This document shows positions 50,692 through 58,339 of a DNA stretch of 64,000 nucleotides, in pieces. The notes under the pieces were generated by a model, which made no database searches, was not told the origin of the DNA, and was given only the letters and a program-made list of their open reading frames with translations. The translations under genes and the position numbers were made by a program. Within the stretch, counting starts at the first letter, position 1; the number at the start of each line of letters is the position of its first letter. The stretch is from Cellulomonas telluris (lineage in GTDB: Bacteria > Actinomycetota > Actinomycetes > Actinomycetales > Cellulomonadaceae): assembly GCF_004886325.1 (NCBI RefSeq), contig NZ_QXFN01000001.1, positions 62,001-126,000 on the forward strand. Reading direction: 5' to 3'.

Positions 50692-51270
50692 TCAGGCGTC
50701 CGACGCGGCGGCTCCCGCGAGCGCGGCGTCCACCGCGCCGAGGAAGTCGTCGAGGTCGTCGGGCGTGCGGGAGGTGATGAGGGTGAAGCCCTCGGCGTCG
50801 TCGCTCACGACCGACTTGTCGACCCACTCGCCGCCGGCGTTGCGCACGTCCGTGGCCAGCGACGGGTACGAGGTGAGCGTCTTGCCCTGCAGCAGGCCCG
50901 CCTCGACGAGGGACCAGGGGCCGTGGCAGATCGCCGCGACCGGCCGGCCCGAGGTGGCGAACTCGCGGACGATCGCGACCGCGTCGTCCTGCAGGCGCAG
51001 GTTGTCCGCGTTGATGGTGCCGCCGGGCACGAGCAGCAGGTCGTACCCCTGGCCGTCGACAGCCGAGATCGTCGTGTCCGGGTCGACCGTGCGGCCCGGG
51101 TCCTTGTCGCCGACGAGCGTCTGGACTCCGGACTCCTCGACGGCGGCGACGTCGACCTGGGCGCCCGCCTCGCGCAGGTGCTCGACGGGGACGACCAGCT
51201 CGTCCTGCTCCACGCCGTAGTTCGTCACGACGGCGAGCACGCGGCGGCCGGTGAGGTCGGTGGTGGGCAT
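50692..51270 (-). CDS. DJ-1/PfpI family protein (type 1 glutamine amidotransferase-like)
   Basis: The 192-aa protein has the nucleophile elbow AAICHGPWSLVEAG (Cys at about residue 113), the Glu in an early loop (YGVEQDELVVPVEHL, with the Q variant), and the strand DLLLVPGGTINADNLR, as in PfpI/YhbO proteins. Such proteins act as stress-related glyoxalases, deglycases or proteases; the exact role is disputed. ATG at 51270 has GAAGGAGCGG as Shine-Dalgarno sequence. Single gene. Confidence 0.92.
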   Translation of the reverse strand: MPTTDLTGRRVLAVVTNYGVEQDELVVPVEHLREAGAQVDVAAVEESGVQTLVGDKDPGRTVDPDTTISAVDGQGYDLLLVPGGTINADNLRLQDDAVAIVREFATSGRPVAAICHGPWSLVEAGLLQGKTLTSYPSLATDVRNAGGEWVDKSVVSDDAEGFTLITSRTPDDLDDFLGAVDAALAGAAASDA

Positions 51271-51427
51271 GGCTCCGCTCCTTCGGGTCGGGTGCGATGT
51301 CCCTGCCACGCTAGGTCGGGCCCGGCCGCACCGCAGGGCGAGGACGCCGCTGTCGAAATCCGGGACCCTCGCGCGTCGGGGTGGGTGACGGGCACAGTGG
51401 GTGCCCCGGGTCGAGAGGAGACAGGCG

Positions 51428-51796
51428 ATGGCCGAGGCGCAGACGTACCTGGTGATGCTGTGGGGCGACGAGGCGCCGTGGGCGGACGCGACGCCGGAGC
51501 AGATGGCGGCGGCGTACGCCGACCACGACCGCTTCTCGAAGGCGTGCGCCGAGGCGGGCCACGAGATCGTCGGCGGGGAGGAGCTGCAGGGCGCGCGCAG
51601 CGCCACGCTCGTGCGGCCGGGGGCCGACGGGTACGAGGTGGTCGACGGGCCCTACACGGAGACCGTCGAGCAGCTCGGCGGGTACTACCTGATCCGCACG
51701 GCGGACCTCGCGGGCCTGCAGGCGCTCGTGCCGATGATCATGGACGGCGGCACGGTCGAGATCCGTCCGATCGTGGACCACTCGGGCGACGCGTGA
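51428..51796 (+). CDS. YCII-related (DGPF) protein, partner of the ECF42 sigma factor
   Basis: The 122-aa protein is a YCII-fold dimeric barrel with the DGPF-type motif VVDGPYTETVEQLGGYYLI (Phe replaced by Tyr) and a His-Asp pair (DHDRF) that may be the active site. DGPF proteins nearly always sit beside ECF42 sigma factors and are thought to be regulated by or to influence them. ATG at 51428 with GAGAGGAGA at 7 nt. The sigma gene begins 31 bp downstream. Confidence 0.9.
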   Translation: MAEAQTYLVMLWGDEAPWADATPEQMAAAYADHDRFSKACAEAGHEIVGGEELQGARSATLVRPGADGYEVVDGPYTETVEQLGGYYLIRTADLAGLQALVPMIMDGGTVEIRPIVDHSGDA

Positions 51797-51827
51797 CGCA
51801 CCACCCCGGGCTCGGCGACGGGCCGCG

Positions 51828-53078
51828 GTGACCGAGGTCGACGCGGCGCTCGCCGACGCCTGGCGCGCGCACTGGTCGTCGGTCGTCGCGCTGCTCGTCG
51901 CGCAGTTCGCGAGCCCCGACCTCGCGGAGGACGGCGCCGCCGACGCGTTCGAGGCGGCGGCGCGCACCTGGCCCGTCGACGGCGTCCCCGACCGGCCCGG
52001 CGCCTGGCTGCTCACCGCGGCCCGGCGCCGGGTCCTCGACCGGCTGCGGACGCAGGCCGTCCACCGGCGCAAGGAGCCGCTCATGGTCGTCGACGCCGAG
52101 CTGCGGGCGCTCGCCGCGGCGGCTGAGGACCCGGGCGCGCACGTGGCCGACGAGCAGCTGCGGCTCGTCCTGACGTGCTCCCACCCCGCCCTCGCGCCGG
52201 CGGACCGGGTGGCGCTGACGCTGCGCTTCGTCGTGGGCCTGGGCACGGCGGACATCGCGCGGCTGCAGCTCGTGCAGCACACCGCGATGTCGGCGCGGCT
52301 GACGCGCGCGAAGAAGCGGCTCGCGACGTCAGGCATCCCGTTCGCCGTGCCGCCGCCCGACCGGCTCGACGAGCGCCTCGATGCGGTCGCGACCGTGCTG
52401 TACCTGCTGTTCACCGCCGGCTACCAGCCGGCCGACGTCCCCGGCGGCCTGCGCGTCGACCTCGCGGACGAGGCGATCCGGCTGACGCGCGAGCTCGACC
52501 GGCTGGTCGGCGGACGGCCGGGGCTGCGCGCCCTGCTCGCGCTCGAGCTGCTGCAGCACTCGCGCCGCGACACGCGCGTCGACGCCGACGGGCGGATCGT
52601 CCTGCTGCCCGACCAGGACCGCAGCCGCTGGCACGCCGACGAGATCGCGGAGGGTCTCGCGCTGGTGCGCGCGCTGCCCCCGCTCGACGGGCTCGCCGAG
52701 GACCACCGGCTGCAGGCGCTCGTCGCCGCCGAGCACGCGGCGGCGCCGTCCGCGGACGCGACCCGCTGGGACGTCGTCGCCGGGCTGTACGCCGCGCTCG
52801 AGCAGCGCACGGGCTCGCCGGTGGTCCGGCTGGCGCGGGCCGTCGCGGTGGCGGAGGCCGCCGGGCCGTCGGCCGGCCTGGCGCTGCTCGACGGGCTCGA
52901 CGCCGCGCTGGCCCACCACCACCGCCTGCCCGCGGTGCGCGGGGAGCTGCTGCTGCGGGCCGGGCGCGCGGACGAGGCGGCCGCGGCGTTCGAGCGGGCG
53001 CTCGCGCTGGTCCCGGCGACGGCCGAGCGCGTGCACCTCGCCGAGCGGCTCGCGGCGGCCCGCGCGGCGGCGGGGTAG
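51828..53078 (+). CDS. ECF42-type RNA polymerase sigma factor (SigJ/DUF6596 group)
   Basis: The 416-aa protein has sigma region 2 (AHWSSVVALLVAQFASPDLAEDGAADAFEAAARTW, residues 15-49), sigma region 4 (LTCSHPALAPADRVALTLRFVVGLGTADIARLQLV) and a long C-terminal extension with TPR-like helices (residues 180-416; LLFTAGYQPADVPGG and ELLLRAGRADEAAAAFERAL). This is the hallmark of ECF42 sigma factors, in which the extension replaces an anti-sigma factor. The neighbouring DGPF protein supports it. GTG at 51828. A single-operon module. Confidence 0.92.
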   Translation: MTEVDAALADAWRAHWSSVVALLVAQFASPDLAEDGAADAFEAAARTWPVDGVPDRPGAWLLTAARRRVLDRLRTQAVHRRKEPLMVVDAELRALAAAAEDPGAHVADEQLRLVLTCSHPALAPADRVALTLRFVVGLGTADIARLQLVQHTAMSARLTRAKKRLATSGIPFAVPPPDRLDERLDAVATVLYLLFTAGYQPADVPGGLRVDLADEAIRLTRELDRLVGGRPGLRALLALELLQHSRRDTRVDADGRIVLLPDQDRSRWHADEIAEGLALVRALPPLDGLAEDHRLQALVAAEHAAAPSADATRWDVVAGLYAALEQRTGSPVVRLARAVAVAEAAGPSAGLALLDGLDAALAHHHRLPAVRGELLLRAGRADEAAAAFERALALVPATAERVHLAERLAAARAAAG

Positions 53079-53094
53079 GCCGCGCGCGAGGCGG

Positions 53095-53736
53095 TCAGGC
53101 GGCGGCGAGGACCGGCCGCTCCCACGTCTCCCCGGCGGCCCGCCGGAAGCCGACGCGCTCCAGGTACGCGACCGATCCCGGGGGCGCGGTCGGCACCACC
53201 AGCCGCCGCAGCCCGTGCGCCGCGAACACGTCGCTGTCGCGGTAGACGAACTCCCCGGGCGTGAAGTCGCGGAACCGCGGGGTCACCCAGTCGAGCAGCA
53301 CGACGCCGGTGCCGTCCCCCGCGTCACGCACGAGCACGACGCCGACGGTCTCGTCGCCGCGGACCACGAGGAACGCGAGCTCGGCACCGGCGCCGGGGCC
53401 GACGTCCCGGGCGGGCACGGTGCGGTGCCGGCCGACGTCGTCCGCGTGCACCGCCAGCACGTGACGCAGGTACGCGTCGTCGGGGGCGACCTCGACGACC
53501 GCGTACACGGCCGCGTCCCCGCGCTCGCGCCGCAGCCGCAGGAGCCAGTAGACGTTGATGAGCGAGATCGCGCCGTTCATCGCCGCGAACGCCCAGATGC
53601 CGAAGACCGCGTTGTACGCGGTCGCGAGCAGCGAGCCGACGAGGTTCATCACCCGGAAGCGCCACACGCGCGCCTGCATGAGGGACAGCACGACCAGCAC
53701 GGAACCGACCCAGCCGACGACCTCGAGCCACACCAC
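53095..53736 (-). CDS. YgjV-like membrane domain fused to a GNAT-like domain
   Basis: The 213-aa protein begins with three membrane segments that resemble the YgjV family (WLEVVGWVGSVLVVLSLMQARVWRFRVMNLVGS and AMNGAISLINVYWLLRL). From residue 85 it has a soluble domain with GNAT-like strands (FLVVRGDETVGVVLVRDAG, FRDFTPGEFVYRDSDVFAAHGLRRLVVP and AYLERVGFRR, the terminal acetyltransferase motif). No clear acetyl-CoA loop RxxGxG/A was seen. GTG at 53736 follows TAGGGT (53748-53743) by 6 nt. An uncommon fusion; substrate unknown. Confidence 0.75.
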   Translation of the reverse strand: MVWLEVVGWVGSVLVVLSLMQARVWRFRVMNLVGSLLATAYNAVFGIWAFAAMNGAISLINVYWLLRLRRERGDAAVYAVVEVAPDDAYLRHVLAVHADDVGRHRTVPARDVGPGAGAELAFLVVRGDETVGVVLVRDAGDGTGVVLLDWVTPRFRDFTPGEFVYRDSDVFAAHGLRRLVVPTAPPGSVAYLERVGFRRAAGETWERPVLAAA

Positions 53737-53792
53737 CGCCGCACCCTAAGCCCTGCGTGCCGCGGGCCCCGCGCGCCCAGGCCGGTGGTCCG

Positions 53793-53829
53793 GCGCCGAG
53801 ACCGGCACCCGGGGTGCGGTTCTCGGCGC
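53793..53829. repeat. Inverted repeat related to the 40912 element
   Basis: GCGCCGAGA (53793-53801) pairs with TCTCGGCGC (53821-53829), with inner arms GCACCC/GGGTGC. The left arm with its right flank, GCGCCGAGACCGGCACCC, differs by one base from 40912-40929. It lies in the 204-bp divergent gap between the YgjV-GNAT and tandem GNAT genes. Confidence 0.65.
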
Positions 53830-53940
53830 GGAAGCCCCGAGGTCGGCGCTCGGACGGGCGGTGCTTGAGGCGGGTGAGGTTCGGCGACGGGGGACAAATT
53901 GGGTCGACCGCGGCGCGCGGCCGCGAGGACAGTGGCAGGC

Positions 53941-55056
53941 ATGGACGGCACGACCACCACCACCTTCGCCCTGCACGAGCTGCCGCTCGTGCTCACGCGC
54001 GAGGACCCCGAGGCCTGGCTGCTCGTCGGCATGGTCCGGGCGCGCAACGCGGTCATCCGCGCCGACTGGGGCCACGACGACTTCGGCGGCACCGAGCAGG
54101 AGACGTTCTCCGACCTGCAGCACCAGCGGTACACGCGGCGTCGCCGGGTGGTCGCGGTCGTCGACGGCGCCGACGGCGACCCCGACCGTGTCGTCGGGTA
54201 CGCCCGGCTCGACCTGCCCCTGCAGGAGAACACCCACACCGGCTACGCCGACGTCGGCGTGCGGCCCGAGCACCGTGGCCGGGGCATCGGCGCCGCGCTG
54301 CACGCGGCCGCCGTCGAGCTCGCGCGCGGCGACGGCCGCACCAAGCTCGTCGCCGAGACCGACCACGCCGTCGAGCCGCCCGAGGGACCCGGCGCGCTGT
54401 CGGCCCCCACCGGGTCGGGACGCGTCCCCGCCGACGCCCCGTCGGTGCGGTTCGCCCAGGGTCACGGGTGGCGGCTCGAGCAGGTCGTCCGGCACTCGCG
54501 CCTGCACCTGCCCGTGCCCGCGGACGTGCTCGAGACCCACCGGGCCGCCGCGCTCGAGCGGGCGGGGGCCGACTACCGGCTCGTGCAGTGGCAGGACGCG
54601 TGCCCCGACGCGTGGGTCGAGCAGTTCGCGCTGCTCAACACCCGCATGAGCACGGACGTCCCGCTCGGCGGCCTCGACTTCGAGGAGGACCGCTGGGACG
54701 CCGAGCGCGTCCGCCGCGTCGAGGAGCAGGTCCTCGCCCGCGGCGAGCACCTGCTGACGTCGGCCGTCGAGCACGTGCCGACCGGCACGCTGGTCGCGTT
54801 CTCGTCGTTCCAGGTGCCCGGGCACAGCGACGAGTTCGTGTGGCAGGGCGACACCCTCGTGCTGAAGGAGCACCGGGGACGCCGCCTCGGGATGCTCGTG
54901 AAGATCGCGCAGCTCGACCTGCTCGCCCGCGCGCTGCCCTCGGTGCGTCGCATCAGCACGTGGAACGCCGAGGAGAACAGCTGGATGCTCGCGATCAACG
55001 CCGCCCTCGGGTTCCGCCCCGAGGGCTGCGTCGGGGAGTGGCAGCGCGAGCTGTGA
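53941..55056 (+). CDS. Tandem GNAT N-acetyltransferase
   Basis: The 371-aa protein has two GNAT domains. Domain 1 (residues 5-165) has the loop DVGVRPEHRGRGIGAALHAAAVELA. Domain 2 (residues 195-371) has LVLKEHRGRRLGMLVKIAQLDLLA and WNAEENSWMLAINAALGFRP. The second shows the complete N-terminal strand-loop of aminoglycoside-acetyltransferase-like proteins such as mycothiol-synthase relatives. Domain 1 also keeps RGRGIGAAL. A two-domain enzyme; the substrate is unknown. ATG at 53941. It ends in a strong hairpin. Confidence 0.88.
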   Translation: MDGTTTTTFALHELPLVLTREDPEAWLLVGMVRARNAVIRADWGHDDFGGTEQETFSDLQHQRYTRRRRVVAVVDGADGDPDRVVGYARLDLPLQENTHTGYADVGVRPEHRGRGIGAALHAAAVELARGDGRTKLVAETDHAVEPPEGPGALSAPTGSGRVPADAPSVRFAQGHGWRLEQVVRHSRLHLPVPADVLETHRAAALERAGADYRLVQWQDACPDAWVEQFALLNTRMSTDVPLGGLDFEEDRWDAERVRRVEEQVLARGEHLLTSAVEHVPTGTLVAFSSFQVPGHSDEFVWQGDTLVLKEHRGRRLGMLVKIAQLDLLARALPSVRRISTWNAEENSWMLAINAALGFRPEGCVGEWQREL

Positions 55057-55060
55057 CGCG

Positions 55061-55095
55061 CGTGCGCGGCGGCGCGGAGGGCGCCGCCGCGCACG
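55061..55095. terminator. Bidirectional hairpin terminator
   Basis: A perfect 15-bp inverted repeat (55061-55075 with 55081-55095, loop GGAGG) fills the 39-bp gap between convergent genes ending at 55056 and 55096. Confidence 0.75.
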
Positions 55096-55338
55096 TCACT
55101 CGAGCACGGTGACCGTGGACCCGGGGCTCAGGCGGTCCCCGACGCGGCGGCCCACCTCGGCGGCCACGGACGCGTCCTCCGCCTCCACCGTCAGCGTGAA
55201 CTGCACGCCGCCGTCGTCCTGCCGCGTCGCCTCCTCGACGGCGACGCCCTCCTCCCCCGCGAGGGCGTCGTCGAGCGAGGCGACGTCACCGGCCTCGGCG
55301 GTGGGCAGCGCGGTGCCGGACACTCGGAACGTGGGCAT
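55096..55338 (-). CDS. Small hypothetical acidic protein
   Basis: This is an 80-aa acidic protein with beta-rich composition (TFRVSGTALPTAEAGD, GGVQFTLTVEAEDASVAAEVGRRV and GSTVTVLE). No family recognised. ATG at 55338 has GGGAGGACCCC as Shine-Dalgarno sequence and GC3 bias like its neighbours, supporting a real gene. The lipoprotein gene just upstream (36 bp) may be co-transcribed. Confidence 0.65.
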   Translation of the reverse strand: MPTFRVSGTALPTAEAGDVASLDDALAGEEGVAVEEATRQDDGGVQFTLTVEAEDASVAAEVGRRVGDRLSPGSTVTVLE

Positions 55339-55374
55339 GGGGTCCTCCCGGGGTCGTCGTGGTCCCGACCGCCG

Positions 55375-55809
55375 TCAGCGGTCGTCGTTCTCGGGGACGC
55401 GCAGGCTCTCCGCCAGGCGGCGCAGGTCGTCCGTCAGGGTGGTGAGGTCGCGGGTGTAGGCGTCGGAGACGCCCTCGGACGTCGCCTCGAGCTCCTCGAC
55501 GGCGGCCTCGACCCGCTCGGCGGCGTCGGCGCGCCCCTGCTCGGTGCCGCGGTCCCGCACGGAGAGCGCCTCGCCCACTGCCAGGCGCGCCTCGTCGAGC
55601 GCGGGCGCGGCCTGGGACCGCACGTCCTCGTCGGCGTCCTGCAGGCGCCCCTCGAGCGCGTCGATGCGGTCGTCGACCGACTCCGCGCGCACCTGGTCGT
55701 CGGCGGGGTCCGTCGCGACCGTCGGCGGCACGGCGTCCGGCCCTCCCCCGGCGCACCCGCTCAGCAGCAGGCCCGCGGCGGCCGCCGCGGTCACCATGGC
55801 TCGGCGCAT
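55375..55809 (-). CDS. Putative lipoprotein with coiled-coil
   Basis: The 144-aa protein has a type II signal peptide (RRAMVTAAAAAGLLLSGC, lipobox LSGC). The mature part is a long, Glu/Arg/Ala-rich helix (ESVDDRIDALEGRLQDADEDV and AAERVEAAVEELEAT), likely a coiled coil. Its function is unknown. ATG at 55809 with GAGGAGGGG at 8 nt. Upstream partner of the small acidic protein. Confidence 0.78.
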   Translation of the reverse strand: MRRAMVTAAAAAGLLLSGCAGGGPDAVPPTVATDPADDQVRAESVDDRIDALEGRLQDADEDVRSQAAPALDEARLAVGEALSVRDRGTEQGRADAAERVEAAVEELEATSEGVSDAYTRDLTTLTDDLRRLAESLRVPENDDR

Positions 55810-55973
55810 CTGCCCCTCCTCGCGCTCGCCCGTCCGGTCCAGTCTGGGCGGACGTCGGGCGCCCCGCCCGCCCGGGCGCGGATCGGCACGGCGGGGCACG
55901 CCGGGTGTCGGCGGGCCCCGCTACGGTCGCGTCGCACGGGTGGCCCGTGCACCACGACGAGGGGAGACGTGCG

Positions 55974-56402
55974 ATGGGCTCCGTGCCGCTGACGGGCAGC
56001 CGGCAGGTCCGGCTCGTGCGGGACCTGGCCGGGTCGCAGGCCTGGTACCGGGACGTGCTCGGGTGCGAGGTCGACGGCTGGGGGCACGCGCTGCGCGACG
56101 CGTTCCAGCTCGTGCTCCAGCAGGCCGCGGACCCGGCGGACGTGCGCCCGAACGCGGTCGCCGCGGCGCGGGACACGTACCCCACCGACTGGCAGGGTCC
56201 GCAGGAGGGCTGGGACTCCTACGTCTTCGTCGAGTTCGACGACTTCGACGCCCTCGTCGCCGAGCTCCACGAGCGGGGCGCCGACACGGGTGCCGGGCCG
56301 GTCGAGGCCACCCACAGCGACGGCATGACGTTCCGCAACGTCACCGTCCGGGACCCGGACGGCTACGCGATCGTGTTCGGCTGCGGCGCACGCCGCGGCT
56401 GA
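55974..56402 (+). CDS. VOC family (glyoxalase/bleomycin-resistance-like) protein
   Basis: The 142-aa protein has the two VOC half-barrels: QVRLVRDLAGSQAWYRDVLGCEVDGWGHALRDAF (first) and WDSYVFVEFDDFDALVAELHERGAD, then FRNVTVRDPDGYAIVFG (second). The final DPDGYAIVF is the standard terminal motif with Glu/Tyr position. It is likely a metal-dependent enzyme or binding protein for small molecules; unknown. ATG at 55974, with GAGGGGAGA as Shine-Dalgarno sequence, and TACGGT at 55922 as -10. Confidence 0.87.
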   Translation: MGSVPLTGSRQVRLVRDLAGSQAWYRDVLGCEVDGWGHALRDAFQLVLQQAADPADVRPNAVAAARDTYPTDWQGPQEGWDSYVFVEFDDFDALVAELHERGADTGAGPVEATHSDGMTFRNVTVRDPDGYAIVFGCGARRG

Positions 56403-56409
56403 GGCCGCG

Positions 56410-57165
56410 TCAGGACGCGCTCGGCGCCACGGCGCCCCACCAGCCGGCCCACCGCCGCCGCGCCTCGGCGAGGGTGGCGTCGTCCAGGCCGTACGTGGAC
56501 AGGACGGCGGACACCCGCCCGTGCGGCGGCCGGTGCCCCGGCGGCTCGAACATGAGGACGAGCAGCGACTCGGCGATGCCGTGCAGGTGGATGCCCACCT
56601 GGTGCTCCGTGCGGTAGACGAGCGTGCCGCCGACGCGCGACCCGTCGGGCCGGGTGACGTCCACGTGCGCCCCGACCGGCAGCCCGCGCACGCCGTGCAG
56701 GCCGGTGCGGTAGAGCAGCGGGTCGCGGCGGTCCCCCGCGTCCATGCCCAGCGCGGACAGCGTCACGCGCTCGGCGTCCGGGTGCTGCTCGAGCGCGAAC
56801 CGCAGCTGCTGCACGAACGCGATCCAGCCCTCGTCGATCTCGTCGTACACCCCGTCGAACCGCGCGAGCCCGTCGTGGCTGCGGCGGGTCACGGTGACGT
56901 GCGTGCGGCGGGGATCGTCGTCGCGGGCGGTGACCGCGAGGACGTCGTGGTCACGCCACGTCAGCGTGCGGCGCGTGACGCCGTCGGCGTGCTCGTGGTG
57001 CTCGCGCACCTGGTCGACGAAGATCTGCCGGATCTCCGCGTCGAGGCCGTCGTAGTCCCACCCGAACCAGCGCCCCACCAGCCGTGGCTCGCGCAGGTGC
57101 GCCCACACCGTCGCCACCGGCGCGGCGATCTCGACCGACACGATCTGACGGTGCTCCAGCGTCAT
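56410..57165 (-). CDS. SRPBCC domain protein
   Basis: The 251-aa protein has a START-like AHSA1 domain (residues 8-140: VSVEIAAPVATVWAHLREPRLVGRWFGWD; WIAFVQQLRFALEQHPD) followed by about 100 residues of unassigned beta-rich sequence (VGAHVDVTRPDGSRVGGTLVYRTEHQVGI). The ligand is unknown. ATG at 57165 with GGAGTGA at 7 nt. It is convergent with the VOC gene, with 7 bp between the stops. Confidence 0.82.
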   Translation of the reverse strand: MTLEHRQIVSVEIAAPVATVWAHLREPRLVGRWFGWDYDGLDAEIRQIFVDQVREHHEHADGVTRRTLTWRDHDVLAVTARDDDPRRTHVTVTRRSHDGLARFDGVYDEIDEGWIAFVQQLRFALEQHPDAERVTLSALGMDAGDRRDPLLYRTGLHGVRGLPVGAHVDVTRPDGSRVGGTLVYRTEHQVGIHLHGIAESLLVLMFEPPGHRPPHGRVSAVLSTYGLDDATLAEARRRWAGWWGAVAPSAS

Positions 57166-57268
57166 CGGTGCTCACTCCTGTCCGCTGTCTCCCGGTTCGT
57201 CCTCCGACCGTACCCACGCGGGGGGTCGGGCGCAGGGGCGGTGGACGCGACGACGGCGCTGCGCGCGG

Positions 57269-58339
57269 TCAGGCGGTCGCGACGTCCGGGGCGACCCACG
57301 TGCCCGGCAGCGGCGCGACCGCCGCCGGGTCGGCACGCAGCAGGACGCTCGTGCCGGGCTCGCACGACCACCCGGCCGGGGCGAACGCGGTCACGCGCCC
57401 CACACCCGGCACGTCGACGACGACCTCGGTGCGCCCGCGCCGCGACCGCAGCAGCGTCACCGTGCCGACGACGTCGCCGGCGCCCGCCGCCCCGGTCCGC
57501 ACGACCAGCGCACCGGCCGCCAGCGCGAGCGTCGTGCCGGCCCCGGGGCGCGGCTCGACCGCTCCGACGAGCGCCCGCACGGCGGGCTCGGCACCGTCGC
57601 GGTCGGCCGGCACCTCGACGAACGCCTCGTACCCGAGGAACTCCGCGACGCGCCGCGACGCGGGCCGGGACCACAGGGCCGCGGGTGCGGCGACCTGGAG
57701 CAGGCGTCCGGCGTCCATGACGGCGACCCGGTCGGCGACGGCGAACGCCTCGTCGTGGTCGTGCGTGACGAACAGCGCGGTCGTGCCGGTGGCGACGAGC
57801 ACGTCGCGCAGGTCGAGCGCGAGCCGCTCGCGCAGGGAGCGGTCGAGCGCGGACAGCGGCTCGTCGAGCAGCAGCAGGCGCGGGCGCGGTGCGAGGGCAC
57901 GGGCCAGGGCGACCCGCTGGCGCTCGCCACCGGACAGCGTCGCGACGTCGCGGCGCTGCGTGCCGGGCAGCCCGACGAGGTCGAGCAGCTCGGCGACGCG
58001 TGCGGCGCGCTCCGCCCGGGGCCGGCCCGCGAGGCCGTAGGCGACGTTGCCCGCGACGTCGAGGTGCCCGAACAGCTGGCCGTCCTGGAACAGCAGGCCG
58101 AACCCGCGCCGGTGCACGGGCACGCCCGTCACCCCGACGCCGTCCCAGGCGACGTCGCCCGCCGCGAGCGGCTCGAGCCCCGCCACCGCGCGCAGCAGCG
58201 ACGACTTGCCGCAGCCCGACGGGCCGAGCAGCGCGACGACCTCCCCCACCGGCACGTCGAGCGACACCGCGTCCACCGCGGGGCGCGCCGCGCCCGGGTA
58301 CCGCACCACGACCTCGCGCACGCCCAGACCGTCGCTCAC
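57269..58339 (-). CDS. thiQ: Thiamine ABC transporter ATP-binding protein
   Basis: The 356-aa ATPase has Walker A GPSGCGKSS (residues 39-47), signature LSGGERQRVALARAL, Walker B LLLLDEP, and His-loop VTHDHDEAFAVADR. A C-terminal part of about 120 residues (TOBE-like) is longer than E. coli ThiQ. The GTG overlaps the permease stop (GTGA). With thiB-like and thiP-like genes and the upstream TPP riboswitch it forms a thiamine importer. The substrate name rests on the riboswitch; similar proteins import iron. Confidence 0.82.
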   Translation of the reverse strand: MSDGLGVREVVVRYPGAARPAVDAVSLDVPVGEVVALLGPSGCGKSSLLRAVAGLEPLAAGDVAWDGVGVTGVPVHRRGFGLLFQDGQLFGHLDVAGNVAYGLAGRPRAERAARVAELLDLVGLPGTQRRDVATLSGGERQRVALARALAPRPRLLLLDEPLSALDRSLRERLALDLRDVLVATGTTALFVTHDHDEAFAVADRVAVMDAGRLLQVAAPAALWSRPASRRVAEFLGYEAFVEVPADRDGAEPAVRALVGAVEPRPGAGTTLALAAGALVVRTGAAGAGDVVGTVTLLRSRRGRTEVVVDVPGVGRVTAFAPAGWSCEPGTSVLLRADPAAVAPLPGTWVAPDVATA

